DNA of 64,000 nucleotides, from positions 1-64,000 of the forward strand of contig JAUHYL010000003.1 of NCBI GenBank assembly GCA_030426545.1, written 5' to 3'. Below are positions 50,407 through 57,838 of this stretch, piece by piece. Source of the stretch: Gammaproteobacteria bacterium (GTDB lineage: Bacteria; Pseudomonadota; Gammaproteobacteria; Pseudomonadales; Halieaceae). The translations under genes and the position numbers were made by a program. The notes beneath the pieces were generated by a model. It was not told the DNA's origin. It saw nothing but the letters and a program-made list of their open reading frames with translations, and searched no databases. The number at the start of each line of letters is the position of its first letter. Within the stretch, counting starts at the first letter, position 1.

Positions 50407-51948
50407 CTAGCTATCGGAGGCTATCACATTGGCGGCCTTTCCCTGGCGTGCTTCTTGACGCTTGCGCTTGTCCACCAACGGCGGACAGCGCTGATCATCC
50501 CAGTAGGTCACCTGACATTCCAGACAGTAATGGCACTCGTTGTCGAGGATCTCGCCGGTGGGCTTGATCGCATCGATCTGGCACTGGCTGGCACAGGCCT
50601 GACAGGGGCTGCCACACTCGCTGCGTCGGCGCAGCCAGTCAAAAATCTTGAAATTGGTGATAAAGCTGAGACCAGCGCCAAGCGGGCATAGATACTTGCA
50701 GTAGAACTTGCTGTTAACAGCCGATACTGCAAGCAATGCCACAGCCCACAACACGTACTGGGGTTGGCGCATAAAATACAGCACAAACGTCGTCTTGAAC
50801 GGTTCCACCTCGGCCAGTCGAGCCGCATTGGCCATGGAGTCCAGCGACAGGCCGACCAGCGCAATCAGGATAAGGTACTTGATCGCCCACAGTCGCTCAT
50901 GCAGCGGTTGCGGTAACTGGTAACCTTCTACGCCCAGTCGAGTGGCGAGCTTGCTGATCAAATCCTGAGCGGCCCCGAAGGGGCACAGCCATCCGCAGAA
51001 CACTCCGCGCCCCCAGAGCAGGATACTGACGGCAACGAACGCCCAGAGCACAAAGATGACAGGCTCTATAAGAAGAGTGTCCCAGGAAAAGCCGCCGCCC
51101 AGACTGTGAAAGAACGCCAGCAGGTTCACCACCGAGAGCTGGGCGGAACAATAAAAGCCGATAAAGAACACGGTGAACAAAAGGTACCCCGTTCGCACCC
51201 GGTGAAACAGCCTGGTGCGTTTTACCAGGCTGTCCTGAAAGAACAGCACGGCGAACAGTACCACCAGCGCCACCGATACCACGCCCAGCTCGAAAGCGCG
51301 CTCCATCCACAGCTGCTTCCACGGTGGAAAATCATCATATCCCCCATCGATTGTCGTCTGCACCGCCACTGTCGTCGGCGCTTCAGACTCCGCCGAGACA
51401 GTACTGGGCAGGCCATAGCTCTGCACGACCCGGCGCGCCGCCTTGGTGATGGAACTGGTGATCACCATGGTGGTGATCGTGGCGCCACTGATGCCGTCGA
51501 TGCCAACGTAGCCCTCGCGCCCGCGCGCGCCGACGCGAATACGGTCGGCACTGTGCTTACCGACAAACTGCGCGACAAACTCCTGTAGATGCTGGTCTGA
51601 TACGCCGATAACGAGAATTGGCTCCTCGTGGTGCAGAATAGTGGCGCCCGCTATCCGCCCGGCCGCATCCAGACCAACCAGCATATCGACTGGCTTGCCG
51701 GAATAGGCAGCAATCGGCGACACCGCAGCGGTTGAGAAGGCGTACCCGAGCGGCGCGCTACCGCTGCGCACCAGCACGGCAGGAACGGCACCATCAAGCG
51801 CAGAGATTTCGGTGGCATCGGGAAAAACAGCCTGTACATCAGTAAGGCCTGGATCGGCGGCGTGGACTGCAGCCGACACCCACCCCCATGCTAGGATGCC
51901 CAGCATGGCGAACGTAAAGCGGACATCACTGCTGCATTTTCTGGCCAT
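50407..51948 (-). CDS. NirI/NosR-like membrane flavo-iron-sulfur protein
   Basis: A 513-aa inner-membrane protein. A periplasmic FMN-binding domain comes first, with the flavinylation motif GISGATITTMV. About six helices follow, bearing CGWLCPFGAAQD and CKYLCPLGA, and then cytosolic [4Fe-4S] motifs CGSPCQACASQC and CHYCLECQ. NosR/NirI proteins pass quinol electrons to periplasmic denitrification enzymes or support their expression. This one is shorter than typical NosR (about 700 aa). Start ATG 51948 behind GGAAGG. It lies upstream of nirS, in the same direction, so NirI-like is preferred; NosR cannot be excluded. Confidence 0.82.
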   Translation of the reverse strand: MARKCSSDVRFTFAMLGILAWGWVSAAVHAADPGLTDVQAVFPDATEISALDGAVPAVLVRSGSAPLGYAFSTAAVSPIAAYSGKPVDMLVGLDAAGRIAGATILHHEEPILVIGVSDQHLQEFVAQFVGKHSADRIRVGARGREGYVGIDGISGATITTMVITSSITKAARRVVQSYGLPSTVSAESEAPTTVAVQTTIDGGYDDFPPWKQLWMERAFELGVVSVALVVLFAVLFFQDSLVKRTRLFHRVRTGYLLFTVFFIGFYCSAQLSVVNLLAFFHSLGGGFSWDTLLIEPVIFVLWAFVAVSILLWGRGVFCGWLCPFGAAQDLISKLATRLGVEGYQLPQPLHERLWAIKYLILIALVGLSLDSMANAARLAEVEPFKTTFVLYFMRQPQYVLWAVALLAVSAVNSKFYCKYLCPLGAGLSFITNFKIFDWLRRRSECGSPCQACASQCQIDAIKPTGEILDNECHYCLECQVTYWDDQRCPPLVDKRKRQEARQGKAANVIASDS

Positions 51949-52048
51949 TGGCGCCTTCCATTTCCCCGTTGACGCCAGGCGACACACGCTGGCGCATCCG
52001 CGCCCCGCCACCTTTGTCACGGGACTACGTGAAACTTACTGCGGTGCG

Positions 52049-52381
52049 GTGTTACTTGCCGCGTTGGCAGCCCTGGCACCGCTGGCGATCGCCAGCAGTC
52101 AGGATAACCAGGTCAACGAGCGACTGCCGGTCAGCGTTGCGGAGCGAGAGGCTCACTGGGGTGTCGATTGCACGGCCCTGTTCACGCAACTATCCAGCGG
52201 CGCACTTCCCTGTCCTGTAACAGACGATACACAGCGTGAACTGGAGTTGTGTAGCTTCATCCACCAGCCTCCGGGCGATGATCATGGTCAGCCATGCCCC
52301 GATTACCGGGTTCTGTTGCAGCGGGCGAGGCAGTCCACCTGCCAGGACCTGCAGGCCTACACGCAACAACTGGATTGCTGA
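52049..52381 (+). CDS. Hypothetical exported six-cysteine protein
   Basis: A 110-aa product with an N-terminal hydrophobic segment (VLLAALAALAPLAIAS) like a signal peptide and six cysteines in the mature part (GVDC, LPCP, LCSF, QPCPDY, STCQ, LDC at the C-terminus). It starts at GTG 52049 with a weak ribosome site; the frame is open from 51812, inside nirI on the other strand. It fills the 434-bp gap between nirI and the FNR box. Not recognised; moderate chance of being a shadow. Confidence 0.4.
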   Translation: MLLAALAALAPLAIASSQDNQVNERLPVSVAEREAHWGVDCTALFTQLSSGALPCPVTDDTQRELELCSFIHQPPGDDHGQPCPDYRVLLQRARQSTCQDLQAYTQQLDC

Positions 52382-52426
52382 AGCACACCCCAGCGCCACC
52401 AATAACAGCGAGGCGCTCATCCTTCC

Positions 52427-52468
52427 TTGACCGAGGTCAACATTCCACAAGTTTCAAGTGGCTATGAT
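52427..52468 (+). promoter_or_regulatory. FNR/DNR-type promoter of the norSY-like operon
   Basis: TTGACCGAGGTCAA (52427-52440), a perfect TTGAC-N4-GTCAA palindrome, is centred 32 bp before the -10 TATGAT (52463-52468). This is exactly the class II arrangement (activator at about -41.5). The first gene starts at 52536. Confidence 0.78.
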
Positions 52469-52535
52469 GATCCGACTCGCCTCTGCCGCCTATCCAGCGG
52501 TGGGCGCAATCTCTGGTCCGTGGAAGGAGCAAGTC

Positions 52536-52688
52536 ATGCAGGATCCTATAGAAGAATCAGAACAGATACCCATGATGCAGAAACTGCTGGATAACCCGTT
52601 TCTGCTGCTTTTTATCGGCGTTGCCACTCCCGCACTGCTTTACCTGGTATGGGGATTAGCCGAGATCTTCACCATTCCCGTGCGCTAG
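52536..52688 (+). CDS. 50-aa single-helix membrane peptide
   Basis: A short protein with one transmembrane helix (NPFLLLFIGVATPALLYLVWGLAEI). It starts at ATG 52536 behind GGAGC and ends 27 nt before the CuA subunit. Small subunits of this kind accompany many heme-copper enzymes, suggesting an accessory subunit of the NorSY-like complex. Not assigned to a named family. Confidence 0.7.
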   Translation: MQDPIEESEQIPMMQKLLDNPFLLLFIGVATPALLYLVWGLAEIFTIPVR

Positions 52689-52715
52689 GCACGGATCGAT
52701 CCAGGAGAGCAGCCA

Positions 52716-53258
52716 ATGTCCAGCCTTTCGCCCCCCGGTAAGAAACTGTGGTGGAAAGAACCCATCCATCGCTCGGAACTGATATGGATTTCGCTTGTGT
52801 TCGTGTGGGGGCTGGTCATGACCTTCATGATGCCCTACTGGCACGTGGTGGGAAAACAGAACCTCGGCACTGAAACCTACAAAAGCACCGCCGAACAGTT
52901 CCAGGCATCAACCGAGGCCTTTGTAGAGCAATACACCGTGCGCACGGAGGGGCCGCGCAATTTTCCGGTAGTAGCGCCCCCGGCAGGCGGCGATGTCTAC
53001 CTGATCTCACGCTTGTGGGATTGGTGGCCGATACTGCAGCTTAAGAAAGGCGAGACTTACCGCTTTCACCTTTCCTCCCTGGACTGGCAGCACGGTTTTT
53101 CTCTGCAACCGGCGAACATCAATATCCAGGTAGTGCCCGGCTACGAGCACGTCTTTAACCTGACCCCTACAGAAACCGGCGAATACTCGGTTATCTGCAA
53201 TGAATACTGCGGCATCGGCCATCACCTGATGATCGGAAAAATCTACGTCGTTGACTAA
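52716..53258 (+). CDS. norS: CuA-containing heme-copper enzyme subunit II (NorS-like)
   Basis: A 180-aa protein: one N-terminal helix (about residues 21-40), then a periplasmic cupredoxin. All CuA ligands are visible: H126 in DWQHGF, C161-N-E163-Y-C165, H169 and M172. It would accept electrons from a cytochrome c and pass them to subunit I. Together with the SCO gene and a Gln-substituted subunit I, this matches the NorSY-SenC arrangement known in nitrifiers (an NO reductase, sNOR type) rather than an ordinary oxidase. Symbol by analogy. Confidence 0.75.
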   Translation: MSSLSPPGKKLWWKEPIHRSELIWISLVFVWGLVMTFMMPYWHVVGKQNLGTETYKSTAEQFQASTEAFVEQYTVRTEGPRNFPVVAPPAGGDVYLISRLWDWWPILQLKKGETYRFHLSSLDWQHGFSLQPANINIQVVPGYEHVFNLTPTETGEYSVICNEYCGIGHHLMIGKIYVVD

Positions 53259-53273
53259 TAAGGGATAAGGGAA

Positions 53274-54968
53274 ATGGCTAATACAACTTTCAGAACCTGC
53301 CCGGACACCGGCCTCAAATTCAACGGCGCAACCGAGTCACTGCTCAAGGCGAATGCGGTGGCGGCGGTTGTATTCCTGCTGATCGGAGGGTTTTACGGCT
53401 TGTTGGTCGGGCTGACCCGCTGGCAGGCCGTGCACCTGCTGGGCGCACAGGATTTTTACATGGTATTGACGGCCCACGGCCTCAACGTGTTGATTTTCTG
53501 GATCATCTTTTTCGAGATCGCCATCCTGTACTTCGCATCGTCAGTCCTGCTCGGTTGTCGACTTGCGACGCCGAAATGGGCGTGGGCGGGCTTCGCCCTG
53601 ATGGTGATCGGTGCAGTCATGAACAACGTTGTTGTCATGCAGGGTCAGTCCAGCGTGATGATGACCTCCTACGCGCCGATGGAGGCGCACCCGCTGTTTT
53701 ACCTCAGCCTCATCCTGTTCGCGGTTGGCGCATTGATAGGGTGCTTCGTGTTTTTCGGCACTCTTGTAGTGGCGAAATCAGAGAAGACCTATGAGGGTTC
53801 TGTGCCGCTGGTCACGTTTGGTGCCATCACGGCAGCCATCATCGCGGTTTTCACCATCGTCAGCGGCGCGATCATCCTCCTGCCCACTTTCCTGTGGAGT
53901 GTGGGCCTGGTGGGAGAGATTGACGCACTGGCCTACCGCCTGATCTGGTGGGCTTTCGGCCACTCATCGCAACAGATCAATGTCGCGGCACACGTGTCGG
54001 TGTGGTACGCAATCGCCGCGATCCTGTTCGGTGCCAGGCCGTTGTCGGAGAAGGTCAGCCGCACCGCCTTCTTCATGTACATCCTGTTCCTGCAGATTGC
54101 CAGCGCTCACCACCTGCTTGTAGACCCGGGCGTCAGTTCCAACTTCAAAATGTTCAACACCAGCTATGCCATGTACCTCGCCGTGATGGCTTCCATGGTG
54201 CACGGGCTGACGGTTCCAGGCTCCATCGAAGCGGCGCAGCGTGCCCGCGGGCACCGCGCCGGATTGTTCACGTGGCTGCGCAAGGCACCCTGGGGCAACC
54301 CGGTATTCTCGGGCATGTTTATCTCACTTGTCGGCTTTGGCTTCCTCGGGGGCATTACCGGCGTGGTGATGGGCGCTGAGCAGATCAACCTGCTGGTCCA
54401 CAACACGCTGTATGTGCCCGGGCACTTTCACGCCACGGTAGTGGTGGGCACTACGCTGACCTTCATGGCCCTGACCTACTGGCTGGTACCGGTGTTGTTC
54501 CGGCGCGAGATCATCCTGAAGGGCCTGGCCAAGTGGCAGCCCTACCTGTTCGGTCTGGGAATGTCTGGCGTGTCACTGTTTCTGATGGGAGCGGGCACCC
54601 TCGGTGTGCCGCGCCGCCACTGGGACATCGGCTTTGCCGCAACCGGGGGTGTAACCCACGAGTTTCCTGCCGCGGCCTACACCATGCTGGCGCTCAACGG
54701 CATGTCGGTGATCGTAGCCGTAATCGGAGGCGCCGCCTTCTGCGTCATTATCGTCGGTTCCCTCCTGTTCGGTAAAAAGCTGGGCGACCAGAAAATGGAT
54801 GAACAGTGGATCGCCACGCCAGTGACCGACGAGGAGTACGCCGCGGACGGCGGCAGCGCTTACGCTATTCCGGGCACAATCGTCCTGGCAATGATATTCT
54901 TCATCAGCTTCGCCCTGTACTACTTCATCAACTGGAAGTACCTGGCGGAAACCTGGGGAATCAGCTAA
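53274..54968 (+). CDS. norY: Heme-copper subunit I with Tyr-to-Gln active site, predicted NO reductase (NorY-like)
   Basis: A 564-aa protein with about 12-14 helices. All metal ligands are present: low-spin heme H68, CuB/FeB site H230 plus H279-H280, and H384-F-H386. In oxygen reductases of the A and B families the first CuB His is followed four residues later by the cross-linked Tyr (H-x3-Y); here the stretch is H230-S-S-Q-Q234. Loss of that Tyr is expected for NO reductases derived from oxygen reductases, such as sNOR/NorY. The gene lies behind a DNR-type promoter with nirS next door. NO reductase activity is inferred; O2 reduction is less likely. Confidence 0.72.
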   Translation: MANTTFRTCPDTGLKFNGATESLLKANAVAAVVFLLIGGFYGLLVGLTRWQAVHLLGAQDFYMVLTAHGLNVLIFWIIFFEIAILYFASSVLLGCRLATPKWAWAGFALMVIGAVMNNVVVMQGQSSVMMTSYAPMEAHPLFYLSLILFAVGALIGCFVFFGTLVVAKSEKTYEGSVPLVTFGAITAAIIAVFTIVSGAIILLPTFLWSVGLVGEIDALAYRLIWWAFGHSSQQINVAAHVSVWYAIAAILFGARPLSEKVSRTAFFMYILFLQIASAHHLLVDPGVSSNFKMFNTSYAMYLAVMASMVHGLTVPGSIEAAQRARGHRAGLFTWLRKAPWGNPVFSGMFISLVGFGFLGGITGVVMGAEQINLLVHNTLYVPGHFHATVVVGTTLTFMALTYWLVPVLFRREIILKGLAKWQPYLFGLGMSGVSLFLMGAGTLGVPRRHWDIGFAATGGVTHEFPAAAYTMLALNGMSVIVAVIGGAAFCVIIVGSLLFGKKLGDQKMDEQWIATPVTDEEYAADGGSAYAIPGTIVLAMIFFISFALYYFINWKYLAETWGIS

Positions 54969-55000
54969 CCCCCGCGGCGCCATTACACAGACGGTGTTCG

Positions 55001-55810
55001 ATGCACATATTCTTCAGGCCGGTTATAGCCGGCCTTTTTCTTTCAGCATGGGCGCTGCACTCAGGTGCAGCGCCCACACTGTCAGGCTTCAGCCACGATG
55101 AAGCCCTCGCCTACAGCCAGGCGGTTATCGGCACCACGCCGACCGGAATAAAGCTACAAACGGAGGACGGCAGCGCGCTGGCGCTGGCGGATTACCGCGG
55201 GAAGCCGCTGGTCATCAGCCTCATCTTCACCAGTTGCCACCACATTTGTCCTTCCACTACGCAGCACCTTGCTGAGGTTGTAGAAAAGGCGCGTGCGGTA
55301 CTCGGCGAAGACAGTTTCAACGTCCTTACAGTGGGTTTCGACACAGCCAACGATACGCCTGAACGCATGGCGCAGTTTCGGCGCGAGACCGGCGTAGCAG
55401 ATAGCCACTGGCAGTTCGCCGCCGGCAGCGCCCCGGACATGCAATCGCTGGTTGAACAGCTCGGCTTCATCTACGCGCCCTCATCGAGGGGCTTTGACCA
55501 CCTGATCCAGGCGTCTGTGCTGGACGCCGAGGGCGCCGTTTACCGTCAGGTCTACGGCATCACGTTTCCCACGCCTACGCTGGTTGAACCGCTCAAACAA
55601 CTGGTGTTCGGCGAGCCCCGTGAGCAATCCACGCTGGATTATTTGCAAAATCGTATCCGCCTTTTCTGCACGGTCTACGATCCGGCAACGGACAGTTACC
55701 ACATTGATGTCTCGGTGTTTATCGGCACCTTCGTCGGCATCGTCGTGTCCATCGTTTTTGGCAGTGTACTGGTCAGGGAATGGCGCCGCAGCCTGAAGGC
55801 CGGACGATGA
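55001..55810 (+). CDS. senC: SCO1/SenC copper chaperone with C-terminal membrane helix
   Basis: A 269-aa periplasmic thioredoxin-fold protein that delivers copper to CuA. A signal sequence is followed by SLIFTSCHHICPSTTQHL with the CxxxC copper motif and the conserved His in RGFDHLIQAS. Unlike most SCO proteins it ends in an additional membrane helix (VFIGTFVGIVVSIVFGSVL) with a basic tail. Start ATG 55001 (MHIFFRPV). Its stop overlaps the next start (ATGA). Confidence 0.85.
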   Translation: MHIFFRPVIAGLFLSAWALHSGAAPTLSGFSHDEALAYSQAVIGTTPTGIKLQTEDGSALALADYRGKPLVISLIFTSCHHICPSTTQHLAEVVEKARAVLGEDSFNVLTVGFDTANDTPERMAQFRRETGVADSHWQFAAGSAPDMQSLVEQLGFIYAPSSRGFDHLIQASVLDAEGAVYRQVYGITFPTPTLVEPLKQLVFGEPREQSTLDYLQNRIRLFCTVYDPATDSYHIDVSVFIGTFVGIVVSIVFGSVLVREWRRSLKAGR

Positions 55811-57351
55811 AAGCACTGCTAAAAAAGGGCTTCCACCAGGCAGACCGCCTGTTTTCCAACGTGTTTACGCCGCAGTGGAACCCGCTGTACCAACTCGGCG
55901 CCCTGTCATTTTTCTACTTCTGGATCGTGGCGATCACCGGCGTCTACCTGTTTATCTTTTTCGAGACCAGCATACACGGCGCCTATGCCTCGATAGAGCG
56001 CATCACCCATGAGCAGTGGTTCGTCGGCGGGGTGATGCGCAGCTTTCACCGCTATGCCTCCGCTGCCATGGGAATTAGCGTGACGTTGCACCTGCTGCGA
56101 GAATACGCCATGGATCGCTACAGCGGCCCGCGGTGGTTCAGCTGGGTGACGGGCATTCCGCTGCTGTGGCTACTGTTCGCCGCCGCCATCGGCGGTTACT
56201 GGCTGGTTTGGGACCAACAGGCGCAGTACATCGCGATTCTTACGGCGGAGTTTCTGGACTGGCTACCCATCATGGTCGATCCCATGGCGAGTAACTTTCT
56301 CAACGAGTCCACCCTGAGCAATCGCCTGTTCTCGCTGCTGGTGTTTCTGCACATAGGCATTCCGCTGGCGCTGCTGCTGGGCATGTTCATCCATATCAAG
56401 CGTATCAGCGCAGCGCGTACCAACCCGGCCAAGGGGCTTGCGGCGGGGACTCTGCTGGCAATGCTGGCCGTCTCGTTGTGGAAGCCGGCGCTGAGTCAGG
56501 CCCCGGCGAACCTCGACCGGGCGGTTACCGAGGTCGGTCTGGATTGGGTCTTTCTCAATACCTATCCGTTGATCGACAGCTGGGGCCCTGGGCAGACCTG
56601 GGCGCTGCTGGTTGGACTGTCCTGCCTGCTTACCATCGTGCCCTGGTTGCCATCGCGGCGGCCCGAACAAACGCCCATTGCGGTGGTTGATCCAGAGAAC
56701 TGCAACGGCTGTGGCTGGTGTCTGGCAGATTGCCCCTATGAAGCCGTGACGATGAAGGAGCATGACTTCAAGAGTGGACACCAACAGTCGGTGGTGGATC
56801 CGGACCTGTGTCTTAGCTGTGGCATTTGCGCGGGCGCCTGCCCCTCGTCTTCCCCCTTCCGCCATGTCGACGAACTGACCACGGGGATCAGCATTCCCGG
56901 TTTCCACATCAAGGAACTGCTGTCACTGACAGAGAACAAGCTGGCGGTACTGGCAACCGGCGCGCCACGCATCATGCTCTACGGCTGCGATCACGGCAGC
57001 GTTGTGGAGCCCATGGCATCTGACTCTGTCGCTGCGATCAGCATGCCCTGCTCCGCGCTTGTGCCCCCAGCCTTCGTCGACTACGTATTGCGCAAGAATC
57101 TCGCCGACGGCGTTGTGATCAGCGGCTGCTGTGAAGGCGACTGCCACTACCGCCTGGGTAACAGCTGGCTGGAGCAGCGCTTCAGCCAGGAGCGCATGCC
57201 GATACTGCGCACGCGGGTACCGCGAGAGCGGGTCAGGTTACGCTGGCTGGGCGAGCAGGGCACGGCACAACTCAGAGAAGAGATCGACGCTTTCCAACGC
57301 GATCTTACGGCAGAGACGGTGGTGACGTTACAGGAGGCGCCCAATGGCTAA
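55807..57351 (+). CDS. Cytochrome b - 2[4Fe-4S] ferredoxin - MvhD fusion protein
   Basis: A 514-aa three-module protein. Residues about 1-230: cytochrome b N-terminal (bc1/b6) domain with four His at the 14-residue spacing of the two b hemes, H81/H95 and H182/H196. Residues about 290-350: two [4Fe-4S] clusters (C299-x2-C302-x2-C305-x3-C309-P and C335-x2-C338-x2-C341-x3-C345-P). Residues about 385-500: a FlpD/MvhD-like [2Fe-2S] domain with LYGCDHGSVV and VVISGCCEGDCHYRLGN. It links membrane quinone/heme chemistry to a soluble low-potential Fe-S relay. Start overlaps SCO by ATGA; the next ORF overlaps its stop by 8 nt. Role unproven. Confidence 0.85.
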   Translation: MKALLKKGFHQADRLFSNVFTPQWNPLYQLGALSFFYFWIVAITGVYLFIFFETSIHGAYASIERITHEQWFVGGVMRSFHRYASAAMGISVTLHLLREYAMDRYSGPRWFSWVTGIPLLWLLFAAAIGGYWLVWDQQAQYIAILTAEFLDWLPIMVDPMASNFLNESTLSNRLFSLLVFLHIGIPLALLLGMFIHIKRISAARTNPAKGLAAGTLLAMLAVSLWKPALSQAPANLDRAVTEVGLDWVFLNTYPLIDSWGPGQTWALLVGLSCLLTIVPWLPSRRPEQTPIAVVDPENCNGCGWCLADCPYEAVTMKEHDFKSGHQQSVVDPDLCLSCGICAGACPSSSPFRHVDELTTGISIPGFHIKELLSLTENKLAVLATGAPRIMLYGCDHGSVVEPMASDSVAAISMPCSALVPPAFVDYVLRKNLADGVVISGCCEGDCHYRLGNSWLEQRFSQERMPILRTRVPRERVRLRWLGEQGTAQLREEIDAFQRDLTAETVVTLQEAPNG

Positions 57352-57838
57352 GGCCTCCCGCTACCTCGGCCAGGCGCTTCTCTACGCCCTGTTTTTTCTG
57401 CCGATCGCATGGCTGACCCACCAGCCCACGCACACCCACCTCGAGCCGGGTATGGCGGAACTGAAGATCGCGGTGCGCCACGCCGGTAAGATTATCGGCC
57501 AATGCGGCACCGACAACAGCGCGCCAGAGGTGCTGTTACCAGAACATGTCACGCGCCCCGAAATTTGTCCGCGAGAACGCTCGCCGCTGCAGCTGGAGTT
57601 GCTGCTGGACGGCGAAACACTGTACCGTGCCACCGTTGCCCCTTCCGGGCTGCACAACGACGGGGTATCGAGTATGTACCGGCGCTTCCGCGTACCTGCC
57701 GGCAGGCACCACCTGGCGTTGCGCATGAACGACGACGCTGCCCGCGAAGGTGCCACCTGGGAACTCGTAGCGCCTATCGAGCTGGCACCCGCGCAGGTAC
57801 TGGTAGCGACTTTTAAGGAAGGATTCAGACTACAGTGA
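57344..57838 (+). CDS. Membrane-anchored periplasmic protein of unknown function
   Basis: A 164-aa protein with an N-terminal membrane segment (ALLYALFFLPIAWL) and a beta-rich soluble part containing CGTDNSAPEVLLPEHV, ICPRERSPL and PSGLHNDGVSSMYRRF; two cysteines and several His. It starts inside the fusion gene's stop region (8-nt overlap) and its own stop overlaps the next start (GTGA), so it is coupled on both sides. This placement implies a dedicated assembly or subunit role. No family recognised. Confidence 0.72.
   Translation: MAKASRYLGQALLYALFFLPIAWLTHQPTHTHLEPGMAELKIAVRHAGKIIGQCGTDNSAPEVLLPEHVTRPEICPRERSPLQLELLLDGETLYRATVAPSGLHNDGVSSMYRRFRVPAGRHHLALRMNDDAAREGATWELVAPIELAPAQVLVATFKEGFRLQ

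Noticed and set aside
53274-54968. Ordinary cytochrome c oxidase (CoxA) call for the subunit I gene
   Set aside because: The H-x3-Y Tyr is replaced by Gln and the promoter and neighbours point to nitrogen oxides; oxidase remains possible but less likely.
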